56,996 bases of DNA from Bryobacterales bacterium. GTDB taxonomy: Bacteria > Acidobacteriota > Terriglobia > Bryobacterales > Bryobacteraceae. Numbering within the stretch: the first letter of the stretch is position 1; every line of letters begins with the position of its first letter. The DNA lies in NCBI GenBank assembly GCA_003167255.1, contig PMTR01000097.1, positions 1-56,996 of the forward strand, in the 5' to 3' direction. The position numbers and the translations under genes are program-made. Under the pieces are notes generated by a model. It ran no database searches. It was not told where the DNA came from and saw only the letters and a program-made list of their open reading frames with translations. This document shows positions 34,943-42,611 of the stretch, in pieces.

Positions 34943-36354
34943 CTTCCCACACCATCATCCTCGGTGCCGGGCCCGCCGGCCTGGGTGCGGCTTTCCAGCT
35001 TGCCCGCCGAAACCTGGGACGAGTTACCGTAATCGAGCAGCATACTGAGGTGGGAGGTAACGCCGGCAGCTTTCCGCTGGAAGGCCTGCGGGTGGACTAC
35101 GGCAGCCATCGCCTTCACCCTACGTGCGAACCGCGCATTCTCCAGGACCTCCAGCAACTTCTCGGCGACGCCCTGTTGCTGCGGCCTCGCCATGGAAGGA
35201 TACGCCTGCGCAATCGCTGGATTCGCTTCCCCCTGAGGCCTCTGGATCTAGCCCTGCGGTTGCCCCCATCTTTCCTGGCCGGTGTGGCCTGGGACATCAT
35301 GCGCAAGCCCTTCGCCGGCCGGTCCCCGGGACCGGAGACGTTTGCCTCGGTGCTGGAACGCGGTCTCGGCCACACCATCTGCCGCGATTTCTACTTTCCC
35401 TATGCGCGCAAAATCTGGGGTGCCGCGCCCGACATGCTCTCACCAGTACAGGCGCGGCGCCGTGTTTCGGGGAACTCCCCAGCCAAGATACTGCGCAAGA
35501 TCGCCCATGCCATCCCCGGCCTGGGCCCCCTCCGGGCCGGCCAGTTTTACTACCCCCGCCTGGGCTATGGACAAATCTCGGACTGTCTGGCCCAGGCGGT
35601 GCGCAACGCGGGTGGCGAGATCATCCTGGGGGCCCGCGTCACCGGCGTGTCGAAGGCCGGCCAAGCCTGGCAGGTGCGCTACACCCGATCCGGCGAATCC
35701 GTCATCGCGGAGGGTAGCCAGATCTGGTCCACGATTCCCGCGAGCGTGCTGGTGAATTGTCTGTCGCCCTCGCCCCCAGCCCACGTGCTGAGCGCTGCGG
35801 GCCGCCTGGCTTTCCGGGCGATGGTGTTGATCTACCTGGTGGTGGAGCAATCGCAGTTCTCCGAGTTCGACGCCCACTATTTCCCGGAAGAGACGCTGCC
35901 GTTGACGCGCCTGTCCGAGCCCAAGAACTACAGTGGCGCGTCGCAACCGAAGGACGTGACCGTGCTGTGCGGCGAGTTGCCCTGCGAGCGCGATTCCCAC
36001 TTCTGGAACGCCACCGCGGACCAACTGGGCGAGGCCATGCTCGGCTGGTTGGCATCGGTGGATCTGCCAGTTCGCGCGCGCGTACGGCAAACCACCGTCC
36101 GCCGCCTGCCCCAGGCGTACCCAATGTACACCCGAGGCTGCGAAGAGCATTTTGACACCATGGACCGCTGGCTGGCGGAAGTGGATGGCCTGCTCACCTT
36201 CGGGCGGCAGGGGTTGTTTGCGCACGACAATCTGCACCATGCCCTGAGGATGGGGTACTGCGCGGTGGATTGCCTGGGGCCGGAGGGCACTTTTGACGCT
36301 GCCCGGTGGGCTGGGTTTCGTGAGTCGTTCGAGAGTCACGTGGTGGAGGATTAA
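34939..36354 (+). CDS. FAD-dependent amine-oxidase/UDP-galactopyranose-mutase-like protein
   Basis: A 471-aa flavoprotein. Rossmann motif LGAGPAGLGAAF (8-19), acidic IEQHTEVGGNAG binding the FAD ribose and adjacent loop, and a C-terminal FAD segment LLTFGRQGLFAHDNLHHALR. This group includes sugar mutases, protoporphyrinogen-oxidase-like enzymes and carotenoid-type desaturases. In this context it may oxidise or isomerise a sugar or lipid moiety of a glycolipid. GTG start at 34939 inside the preceding stop (GTGA). Last gene of the coupled set. Directly after its stop, in the same frame, lies an IS21 remnant. Confidence 0.8.
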   Translation: MTSHTIILGAGPAGLGAAFQLARRNLGRVTVIEQHTEVGGNAGSFPLEGLRVDYGSHRLHPTCEPRILQDLQQLLGDALLLRPRHGRIRLRNRWIRFPLRPLDLALRLPPSFLAGVAWDIMRKPFAGRSPGPETFASVLERGLGHTICRDFYFPYARKIWGAAPDMLSPVQARRRVSGNSPAKILRKIAHAIPGLGPLRAGQFYYPRLGYGQISDCLAQAVRNAGGEIILGARVTGVSKAGQAWQVRYTRSGESVIAEGSQIWSTIPASVLVNCLSPSPPAHVLSAAGRLAFRAMVLIYLVVEQSQFSEFDAHYFPEETLPLTRLSEPKNYSGASQPKDVTVLCGELPCERDSHFWNATADQLGEAMLGWLASVDLPVRARVRQTTVRRLPQAYPMYTRGCEEHFDTMDRWLAEVDGLLTFGRQGLFAHDNLHHALRMGYCAVDCLGPEGTFDAARWAGFRESFESHVVED

Positions 36355-36363
36355 TCCTGGTTA

Positions 36364-36495
36364 AGACTCCATTTTGAAGCCAAACTGAACGAACGTCAGA
36401 TCGCCAAGATCTGTTCGATCGGTAAGGACACCGTGCGGCGATACTTGAAACGCATCGCCGCGGCTGGCCTGTCATGGCCTCACGAGATTAATTAA
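36364..36495 (+). pseudogene. IS21-family istA transposase fragment
   Basis: An open stretch of 43 codons without a start reads RLHFEAKLNERQIAKICSIG, then a helix-turn-helix (KDTVRRYLKRIAAAGLSWP), matching the N-terminal DNA-binding part of IstA. It ends at TAA 36493-36495. No catalytic DDE part or istB is nearby. It marks the left edge of a fragment-rich region. Confidence 0.7.
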
Positions 36496-36569
36496 GAGGG
36501 TAAGCAATCTCATTAGATACAGGCGGAAGACATCTTGCGACTCCCTTGCAAAGCAGCTGTGAGGAACGA

Positions 36570-37010
36570 TCAAGAAGCGGGGGCATTCACGGTCTGCTCC
36601 TTTGCGCCCCTGATCAGGAGCCACAGCACGAAGGCCACCTCGCCGGTGAGAGCGGGGAAGGTGAAGGCACCGACCGCATTCTGGTATTGCGGCAGCAGTA
36701 AGCCCGTAAAGCTATTGACCAGATACCCCAAGCCGTTGACGATCAGCCAGACGCCCAGGAAGCGGGGAAGGAAGCGCGACCTGTACACCAGTATGCCTAG
36801 GGGGATAAGCCATAGACCCCAGAAGATCATGGTCCGGTACGTCCGCTTCAGTCCGCCCACCGTCATAGTCCCCCGGGTCAGGGTGCCGGACAGTCTTGGA
36901 ACCTCAGGAGCAGCCGAGTAGCCAAAGTAGCCAAACAGCGCACCCAGCACGCCAACCAAGGCAACCACGCCGATCAAGCCCCGAAAGACGAAGCGTAGAA
37001 CTCTTCTCAT
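36570..37010 (-). CDS. Chimeric membrane protein: esterase N-terminus fused to DUF4386 C-terminus
   Basis: A 146-aa open frame. Residues 1-60 (MRRVLRFVFRGLIGVVALVG ... LKRTYRT) are nearly identical to the esterase remnant at 43574-43894. From residue 61 (MIFWGLWLIPLGILVYRSRF, then LPRFLGVWLIVNGLGY) the sequence changes to the last two or three helices of a DUF4386 protein, as in the complete gene at 38769-39488. The frame is intact through the junction near 36832. Either an expressed fusion or decaying debris; no good ribosome-binding site is visible. Confidence 0.6.
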   Translation of the reverse strand: MRRVLRFVFRGLIGVVALVGVLGALFGYFGYSAAPEVPRLSGTLTRGTMTVGGLKRTYRTMIFWGLWLIPLGILVYRSRFLPRFLGVWLIVNGLGYLVNSFTGLLLPQYQNAVGAFTFPALTGEVAFVLWLLIRGAKEQTVNAPAS

Positions 37011-37499
37011 GGCAATCTTCTTGCATTTTCCTTCCCCTGGCAGGACTACCGGGGCTGGCCCCGTCGCAGGCTCCACAATCCACGCACCGAGAGGACGGCG
37101 GTGAAGAGCGCGGTCACGCCGACCGCGATGAGCGTCCAGATGAAGAAAAAGGCTCCGCTGGAGTTGGCGACCCGGCTGCCGTGCATCACACCCTTCCCCA
37201 TCATGTGGAGGACGGGGATGACCAACGAAAAGAGCGAAGCGAGGAGCATGATGACGTACCCCGATCGCCGCCCGGCGAGCACCAGCGTTCCGTAAAGCCA
37301 GATGACACACACGGGCACAGCAGTGAGGTTTGTGACCGTTCCCGACAACCACCCGCGGATGATGTCGTCTGTCAGGTGAAACGTACCGAAGAGGATCGAG
37401 AGCAGAGACGCGATGGTTAACGTGACGTTGTTTTTCATTGGATATTCTCCTTGTTGGATTTTTGTGTGCCTCATTGCCCCGCTGCCTTTGCCTGTTCCC
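36840..37499 (-). repeat. Duplicated module, copy A
   Basis: This stretch, holding the esterase N-terminal codons, a short gap, the 130-aa membrane gene and its leader, recurs at 43733-44376. Within it, 36912-37036 matches 43796-43920 at 123 of 125 positions. Homology stops abruptly on both sides: at the DUF4386 junction (left) and within the codons for REQAKAAGQ (right). Confidence 0.8.
37046..37438 (-). CDS. Conserved four-helix membrane protein (copy A)
   Basis: A 130-aa protein with four membrane helices: LTIASLLSILFGTFHLTDDI, LTAVPVCVIWLYGTLVLAGR, VIMLLASLFSLVIPVLHMMG and FFFIWTLIAVGVTALFTAVL. It is a paralog of 43929-44315. The start MKNNVT at 37438 has GGAG (CAAGGAGAATATCC) 8 bp upstream. 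Function unknown. It lies 35 bp upstream of the chimeric gene, and the two may be co-transcribed. Confidence 0.7.
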   Translation of the reverse strand: MKNNVTLTIASLLSILFGTFHLTDDIIRGWLSGTVTNLTAVPVCVIWLYGTLVLAGRRSGYVIMLLASLFSLVIPVLHMMGKGVMHGSRVANSSGAFFFIWTLIAVGVTALFTAVLSVRGLWSLRRGQPR

Positions 37500-37551
37500 G
37501 CGGCGAGACTTCCTCGATCCGTTCCGAAACCAATATGGTGCTCATGTTCAT
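37471..37551 (-). CDS. Small chimeric ORF ending in EQAKAAGQ
   Basis: A 26-codon frame (MNMSTILVSERIEEVS ... EQAKAAGQ) with AGGAG just before its two near-adjacent ATGs. The same C-terminal residues occur at the end of a different truncated frame upstream of the paralog at 44315 (preceded by ADICGNRKPVW). It is therefore probably the tail of a larger gene cut by recombination, though translation is possible. Confidence 0.35.
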   Translation of the reverse strand: MNMSTILVSERIEEVSPREQAKAAGQ

Positions 37552-37606
37552 TTCTCCTGAACGCGGAGTAGCGAGTTCTTTTTCACTGTGCGATCTCCCG
37601 TTGTTT

Positions 37607-37879
37607 TCATGGTTTACAAACCGGTTCAGTTTCGTGGCCAGGCGCGGCAGGCGCTTCGTCCACGTCGGCTAGCGATGCTGGGGCGAATTCGAGCAGGTCA
37701 CCCGGCTGGCACTGCAGTGCCGCGCACATGGCATCGAGTGTGGAGAAGCGCACGGCACGTGCCTTTCCTGTCTTGAGAACCGACAGGTTGGCGAGCGTGA
37801 TTCCGATTCTCTCAGACAGCTCCGTCAGCGTCATGCGGCGCTTGTAGAGCATGTCATCCAGTTTGACGATGATCGACAT
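37607..37879 (-). CDS. Small Cro/CI-family (YozG-like) transcriptional regulator
   Basis: A 90-aa protein, mostly one helix-turn-helix domain (VKLDDMLYKRRMTLTELSER, then IGITLANLSVLKTGKARAVR, FSTLDAMCAALQCQPGDLLE), with a short acidic tail. Relatives are regularly encoded directly after DUF2975 membrane proteins. It starts 2 bp after the DUF2975 stop, so it is translationally coupled. The likely target is the operon's own promoter palindrome at 38438-38468 (inference). Confidence 0.82.
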   Translation of the reverse strand: MSIIVKLDDMLYKRRMTLTELSERIGITLANLSVLKTGKARAVRFSTLDAMCAALQCQPGDLLEFAPASLADVDEAPAAPGHETEPVCKP

Positions 37880-37881
37880 GG

Positions 37882-38394
37882 TCACACCGTCCCTTCGAGT
37901 TCTTCGCGCATGCGTGCGCCCTGTTGGAACACGCGCGCCAACACGAAGAGCAGGAGCACCGTGAGCCATCGCGTCAATGAGAAGCCCCAGCCGATATTGA
38001 GCGGCACGGCGGCAGACGATACGCTGGCCGCAATGGCGCCGACAGCGTAGTGCATCAGCTCAAGCGCCAGCAACGCCCACGCGATCGCCTGGAGTCGCGC
38101 AGCGTTCGCAGCTACAAAGGGATCTCCGGTGCTGACGGTCTCGACGATCATCAACAACCGTTTGAGTACGAAGCGCACGACGAGAACACCGCATATTCCG
38201 ATCACCATGATCAGGAGCATGCCGATGAACAGCTTTGGACTGGAGAGAGCGGGTGACACGCCGACCGTGGCTTTAGCGATCAGGCTGACAACCAGCAGCG
38301 CCACGATGCCCGCCCCCACGAGCAGATTCAGTTTGATCAGTACGCGGAGGATTCTGCTCGAGAGGGCTAAGGCATCTGGGTACGGATTGGACAT
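37882..38394 (-). CDS. DUF2975-family membrane protein
   Basis: A 170-aa protein with four predicted helices (for example LIKLNLLVGAGIVALLVVSL and LFIGMLLIMVIGICGVLVVR) and the typical ETVSTGDPFVAANAARLQAI motif of DUF2975. Role unknown; the partner is the Cro/CI regulator, suggesting membrane-associated control of that regulator. The start at 38394 has GGAG 9 bp upstream; the longer frame to 38529 would run across the promoter palindrome. Confidence 0.82.
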   Translation of the reverse strand: MSNPYPDALALSSRILRVLIKLNLLVGAGIVALLVVSLIAKATVGVSPALSSPKLFIGMLLIMVIGICGVLVVRFVLKRLLMIVETVSTGDPFVAANAARLQAIAWALLALELMHYAVGAIAASVSSAAVPLNIGWGFSLTRWLTVLLLFVLARVFQQGARMREELEGTV

Positions 38395-38425
38395 GTGATC
38401 ATCTCCTTCAGTCGTTGGAGATATC

Positions 38426-38468
38426 AGTATGGCATATTGATAAACGATAAGCAACTTATTGTTTATCA
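38426..38468 (-). promoter_or_regulatory. Promoter with palindromic operator for the DUF2975-regulator operon
   Basis: On the minus strand a -35 TTGCTT (38454-38449) and -10 CATACT (38431-38426) are separated by exactly 17 bp. Around the -35 lies a 31-bp palindrome (38438-38468): 14-bp arms TGATAAACGATAAG/CTTATTGTTTATCA with one mismatch and a 3-bp centre. Transcription would start about 24 bp before the DUF2975 ATG. A repressor bound here would block RNA polymerase. Confidence 0.6.
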
Positions 38469-38723
38469 TGAAGTCACATATTGATAGTCGAGTAGTCGAG
38501 CTCTGATCTCCTTTAAGGGGTCGAGCCACGGCGCGCGACTAAACAGCAGCCACCAAAGAAGGATGGCCAACGATATGACTAGTCCACCAAGCACGCCATA
38601 GACGTTGAAGTCCGGCCGGATGAGAGGGAGACCTAACCGAACCAAGAAGAACAGCGCGCCCAGAACCACGCCGGGCCACACGCGGAGTGGTTTTCTACCA
38701 GTAGTTGTTGCGATTGCGTCCAT
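38466..38723 (-). pseudogene. Truncated N-terminal membrane part of a PQQ-type beta-propeller protein
   Basis: An 85-aa frame (MDAIATTTGRKPLRVWPGVV, then helices about 22-62 ending WWLLFSRAPW). Acidobacterial PQQ-binding-like beta-propeller proteins start this way, but here the frame ends at DYQYVTS inside the palindrome of the next promoter, so the propeller is absent. GAAAGGGA lies before the ATG. It may be a surviving small membrane protein, but truncation is more likely. Confidence 0.55.
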
Positions 38724-38768
38724 GATTCCCTTTCTTACGGTGATGGAGCGGCAAGCTCCAGTCGGCAC

Positions 38769-39488
38769 TCAGCCGCTGTACCCGACACCTTCGGTTTCTC
38801 TCCACTTGTGAACGTTCACCCCCTTCACGAGGAGCCACAGCAACAGCGATATTTCTCCGGGGCCAGCGAGCGCGAGGTTGTAGGGATACAGATAGTGTGC
38901 GAGCGGCTGCCACAGAAGGGTCAGGTAGCCCAAGCCGACAAGTACTCCCAGCACACCGATAATTCGAGGCAGGAAGGTTGACCTGAAAATAAGGTAGCCG
39001 ATCAGGACATACCAGAATCCGAAGAACACTAGGCCTATGTCGTAGGCTTGACCATTCAATTTGAGAAACACTAGCGCCAAAGCCTGCAACTGTTCAGGCG
39101 CAAATGCGTTCAAGGAGGTTTTGCCTTGGAGGACGAGCAAGGGGGCGAGGTACAGGAGACTGCTAAGGGCCCACATGGTACATGCCACGAGCATGACGAA
39201 CTCCGCGAGTCGCGCGACGCTCCTATTCACCGGCTTAAAGAGGCCATAGAAGAGAACGGCCCAAACGATATGGAACGGCACAGTCATGAGGGAAAGCACG
39301 AACCCTAGCCGAAAGAGGGACTCGTGCGAGAGGATGTTGGCCGCTGTAGCTGTTGCGCTCCCGGACACAACGAGCGTGCCGAGAACGACCATTTGGCCAA
39401 CAACTGACGTCAGGGCTCCGAGGAAATAGGAGACGCCAGCCATTCTTGCGTAGAGTTTCGGTGAAGTGTCAACAGTGCCATCTGTCAT
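38769..39488 (-). CDS. DUF4386-family membrane protein
   Basis: A 239-aa protein with about six helices. Typical features are the N-terminal LYARMAGVSYFLGALTSVVG and the late block GFWYVLIGYLIFRSTFLPRI followed by IGVLGVLVGLGYL. Function unknown; such proteins are common in soil bacteria. The start at 39488 has GGGAGG about 9 bp upstream and overlaps the stop of a 29-codon ORF (ATGA). Its C-terminal block is homologous to the C-terminus of the chimeric protein at 36570. Confidence 0.8.
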   Translation of the reverse strand: MTDGTVDTSPKLYARMAGVSYFLGALTSVVGQMVVLGTLVVSGSATATAANILSHESLFRLGFVLSLMTVPFHIVWAVLFYGLFKPVNRSVARLAEFVMLVACTMWALSSLLYLAPLLVLQGKTSLNAFAPEQLQALALVFLKLNGQAYDIGLVFFGFWYVLIGYLIFRSTFLPRIIGVLGVLVGLGYLTLLWQPLAHYLYPYNLALAGPGEISLLLWLLVKGVNVHKWRETEGVGYSG

Positions 39489-39574
39489 TGTGCTCTACCT
39501 CCCTCGATGTTGTCCGCATCAGCGCGGCCTGACTCATGGTTAGGCTGACGTGGAGTGTTTGCGTTTGAGTCCAT
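39485..39574 (-). CDS. 29-aa leader ORF overlapping the DUF4386 gene
   Basis: MDSNANTPRQPNHESG and further residues, stop overlapping the DUF4386 ATG by 4 bp. A good ribosome-binding site (AAGAAAGGGAG) precedes it. The preceding 23 bp (39569-39591) match 38718-38740 in front of the PQQ-type fragment except at two bases. It could be a coupling leader peptide or the left-over N-terminus of another gene. Confidence 0.35.
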   Translation of the reverse strand: MDSNANTPRQPNHESGRADADNIEGGRAQ

Positions 39575-39585
39575 GGCTCCCTTTC

Positions 39586-40110
39586 TTACGGAACACGTTT
39601 CAGCGCTTCGGTCGCTTCTTTCAAGTCGGGCGCCAGTTTCTGGGCCATCAGGTAGCTCTGTTTCGCTTCCGCTTTCTTGCCCTGCTTTTCCTGGATCATT
39701 CCGAGCCAATACCACGCGCTGCCGATTTTCGGCTCGTCGTCCGCTGGTTTGTATGCGAGATATTTGCGAACGGCTTCTTCGCCGCGCGCGTAATTTGATT
39801 CCGATCGCGCAGCGAGGTGTCCAATACGGAAGTACGTGGGCATGTACGCGGCGTCCAGCGAGAGCGCCGTTTCGTATTCCTGCTGCGACGCCTTCCAGTC
39901 CTGTTGATTGAGCAGCGCGTTACCGAGGAAGTAGTGAGCCTTCGCGGCCTTCGGCTGCTCGCGGACGGCGTCGCGCATTTCCTTGGTTGCGAGATCGTAT
40001 TTCTTCTGAATCGTATAGATCCGCGAGTAGGCCCGATGACCGTTGAACGCATCGCGTTTCTTAGCTTCCGAAGCCTGCTCCATCGCCTTGTCCTCGCTGC
40101 TGCCGGCCAT
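39586..40110 (-). CDS. TPR-repeat protein, possibly 5'-truncated
   Basis: A 174-aa soluble protein of TPR helices (AKAHYFLGNALLNQQDWKAS, GSAWYWLGMIQEKQGKKAEA, ending ATEALKRVP). It lacks a signal peptide and its ATG at 40110 has no ribosome-binding site. Sequence upstream is open in the same frame for some distance without a start, so the gene may have lost its N-terminus. Scaffold or assembly role is all that TPRs imply. Confidence 0.55.
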   Translation of the reverse strand: MAGSSEDKAMEQASEAKKRDAFNGHRAYSRIYTIQKKYDLATKEMRDAVREQPKAAKAHYFLGNALLNQQDWKASQQEYETALSLDAAYMPTYFRIGHLAARSESNYARGEEAVRKYLAYKPADDEPKIGSAWYWLGMIQEKQGKKAEAKQSYLMAQKLAPDLKEATEALKRVP

Positions 40111-40359
40111 GGCGGGCTGCCGAACTGTTTGCTGAGATCTGTCGTGCGGATGGCAGGTGATGTCATGCGATCTTCTGAGCTTAGGTCTTCGCCAGTTCCT
40201 CTTTTCCGGTGTCGTGATTGGTTATCACCTTCTGCCCCCGAGTGAAGCTGTCCCTTGTTGCGAAGACCTTGCAAATGCCATGAGTGCCGCCAGCGGTGAA
40301 ACCCAACTCAAACAAGCCCCTGTGAGTCAGTATGTTGGTTCGCCGTCGTCGCGCGGAAC

Positions 40360-42219
40360 TCAGTTCTCCGTCGGAATTTTTTCGGCGTGGTCCACCACGA
40401 TCATCTCGATGGGGATCCTCCGCGCTTCCAGCTTGAGCCCCAGTTTCTCCTGCAAGACCTGGAAAATCGTGCCCGTGGGCATGTCGACGACGCGCTCCGA
40501 CGCCGTTCGGGTGCCATCGCCGCTGCTGGTGATCGCTAACGCCCTGCCCTGTCCCCCCACCGCGTCGGATCCTTCCGGCACCCAGGCGATGTCGATATCG
40601 TAGGTGCCTTTGAGATCCGTCAGATCCACTACGGGGCGATCCACGAAGTGCCCCAACTCGTTCACCAAGTCCGACATGGGGACCCTGCCCGTAAGTTGGG
40701 TGCTCTGTCCATTCATGTTCACGTTCATGCCGCCGATCGGCATGGGAGGTGGGCCGCCGCGGCCCCCGCCTGGGGTGGGAGGCTGCTGGGACCCACCGCC
40801 CGCCGCATCGGCCATGGAAGCTGCCACGATGGCCGGATCGATTTCCTTGAGCTTCGGCCCGCTCTTGGCCACGGTCAGCGCGTACGCCGGCATCGTCTTG
40901 GTTTCCGTGTGGAGCGTGAGCTTGAACCGCTCCGTCAACAAGGCCCGCAGCATGAGCATGGTCTGGTCGTTGGGCACGGCCGCGGGTTTCTTGGCCATGA
41001 TGTCGTAGCTCGCGCTGCCCAGCCACTCCGGCCCCGAAATCCGATCCTCCTTCATCCCGTAGGCGTGCGCCAGCAGGAACTTAAGGGTGACATTCTTGTA
41101 GTCGATCATGCCCGGGTCGCCGCCCACGCGGCGTTGGATCATCATTCCGCCGTTCGGTGCGACCGTGGTATTCGAGCCATCGGCCACTTTGACCGACGCT
41201 ACTTCGAAAGCCGGCGTGGCCGCACTCGCGGACTGAGCACGACTGTAAGGGGCGTTCATGACGCCTACGATGGCCGGGGCGGCTACTGCCGCGATCGCGG
41301 CCGTCACCAGGGCTGCCTTTTTACACAAGGTCAATCCGATCCCGATGTGATTGGACATGATTTCCTCGATTCGCTTCCGCAGGTTTGCCCCCGTCACGCC
41401 GGACACACACCCCAACGGCGATTCCAGGTACAACTCGCAGATCCTGAGAATGCCTTCGGCGTATACCTGCGGCTCGCTGCCCAGCAGCAGCACCTCTTCA
41501 TCGCAGGCCCGTTCCCGCTCTTCCATCAGGCGCGCTCCTACCCACCACACCAGCGGATGAAACCAGAAGAGCGCCTCGACCGCCATGTGGATGGCGGTGA
41601 GAAGGTTGTCGCGGCGGCGGACGTGGCAGAGCTCGTGCGCCACGATCGATTCCATCTCTCGCGCTGTGAGGCAATCCATAATTCTGTCGGGCAGCAGCAG
41701 GACCGGCCGGAAAATCCCGAACACGCCGGGTTCTCCGAACTCCGGCGAGCTTTTCACCGGGAGACCGACCGGCAAATCCAGTGGAGATGCTCTACGCACC
41801 GACGCGCGCAGTCGCCGCCAGCGCAGTGTCCAGCGGCAAACCAGCGTCACGAAACCGGTCGCCCAAACAAAGATGAGAACAGCGACGATCACGCTCGTGT
41901 AAGAGTGCGGAACCGCTGGCATCGCAACCTGCGGAACTGTTGCGGTGAACGGCTCGCCGACCTGCTCAACGAAAGACGAAAAGTCGGATGCCGACACGAG
42001 TTGCGATGGCGCCGCAATAGTATGTCGTCCTAACAGACCTCCGACCGCCATGAGGATGGAAAACGGAAGAAGGAACTTTACCGACGCCATGAGCCAGAGC
42101 CAGTACCGAACGTGCGCCCGATTCTTTCTCAGGAACAACGTCAGCAGACCAGCAACACCGGCGAACAACGTGGATTGCCATAGGTGATTCGCAGAGGGGA
42201 CTAACTGGCTCGGGATCAT
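40360..42219 (-). CDS. BlaR1-like M56 metalloprotease fused to a TIGR03435 domain
   Basis: A 619-aa membrane protein. Residues about 1-325 form an M56 (BlaR1/MecR1-type) unit: helices near 15-30, 40-62, 108-128 and 303-322, with zinc motif HELCH at 195-199 and a downstream ACDEEVLLL glutamate pair. Residues about 338-619 form a TIGR03435 domain on the outer side (AFEVASVKVADG, GPEWLGSASYDIMAKKPAAV, LTERFKLTLHTETK, TDLKGTYDIDIAWVPEG, ending MIVVDHAEKIPTEN), with a GGGRGGPPP tract inside. In classical BlaR1 the same position holds a penicillin-binding sensor; here TIGR03435 replaces it. It overlaps blaI-type regulator stop by 4 bp. The likely role is signal-triggered cleavage of that repressor. 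Confidence 0.88.
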   Translation of the reverse strand: MIPSQLVPSANHLWQSTLFAGVAGLLTLFLRKNRAHVRYWLWLMASVKFLLPFSILMAVGGLLGRHTIAAPSQLVSASDFSSFVEQVGEPFTATVPQVAMPAVPHSYTSVIVAVLIFVWATGFVTLVCRWTLRWRRLRASVRRASPLDLPVGLPVKSSPEFGEPGVFGIFRPVLLLPDRIMDCLTAREMESIVAHELCHVRRRDNLLTAIHMAVEALFWFHPLVWWVGARLMEERERACDEEVLLLGSEPQVYAEGILRICELYLESPLGCVSGVTGANLRKRIEEIMSNHIGIGLTLCKKAALVTAAIAAVAAPAIVGVMNAPYSRAQSASAATPAFEVASVKVADGSNTTVAPNGGMMIQRRVGGDPGMIDYKNVTLKFLLAHAYGMKEDRISGPEWLGSASYDIMAKKPAAVPNDQTMLMLRALLTERFKLTLHTETKTMPAYALTVAKSGPKLKEIDPAIVAASMADAAGGGSQQPPTPGGGRGGPPPMPIGGMNVNMNGQSTQLTGRVPMSDLVNELGHFVDRPVVDLTDLKGTYDIDIAWVPEGSDAVGGQGRALAITSSGDGTRTASERVVDMPTGTIFQVLQEKLGLKLEARRIPIEMIVVDHAEKIPTEN

Positions 42220-42602
42220 TGGCTCTTGTCCTTCCTGGTGACGTTCCGAAGTGCCTTGCGAGCTTCGCGCACTTCCTCGGGAGTGAGTTTCCCCGAGTCG
42301 ATCAGGTGCGCGACGATGGGCAGGGATTTGCCGCCGAAGAGCGCCACCAACTCGTCGATCATCCGATGCTGTGCGGAACTGCGGGAGACCAAGGGCTCGA
42401 AAACATGCGCGTTGCTGATCTTCTCGGTGCGGCGCACGGCCTTTTTGAATTCGAGGCGATAGACCACGGTCTGCACGGTGGTATAGGCGGGCCTTTCCGC
42501 TTCGGGAAACGCTTCCTGCAGTTCACGGATGGAGGAGGGGCCCTTGGACCAGAGCGTTTCCATAATCCGGAGTTCCAACCTGGACAGTTTTGGCGTTGGC
42601 AT
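42216..42602 (-). CDS. BlaI/MecI/CopY-family repressor
   Basis: A 128-aa winged-helix repressor (LSRLELRIMETLWSKGPSSI, YTTVQTVVYRLEFKKAVRRT) with the C-terminal dimerisation helices typical of BlaI. In this family, cleavage by the partner M56 protease releases DNA and induces the operon. A TACTACA-N6-TGTAGTA palindrome sits 13 bp before its start codon, fitting autoregulation. Its stop overlaps the M56 gene start (ATGA). No beta-lactamase or penicillin-binding protein gene is nearby, so the induced output is unclear. Confidence 0.88.
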   Translation of the reverse strand: MPTPKLSRLELRIMETLWSKGPSSIRELQEAFPEAERPAYTTVQTVVYRLEFKKAVRRTEKISNAHVFEPLVSRSSAQHRMIDELVALFGGKSLPIVAHLIDSGKLTPEEVREARKALRNVTRKDKSQ

Positions 42603-42611
42603 CGTAAGCTA

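Noticed and set aside
40181-41026. 281-aa minus-strand frame near the M56-TIGR03435 gene
   Set aside because: Different frame over the TIGR03435 coding part; Gly/Arg/His-rich without any motif.
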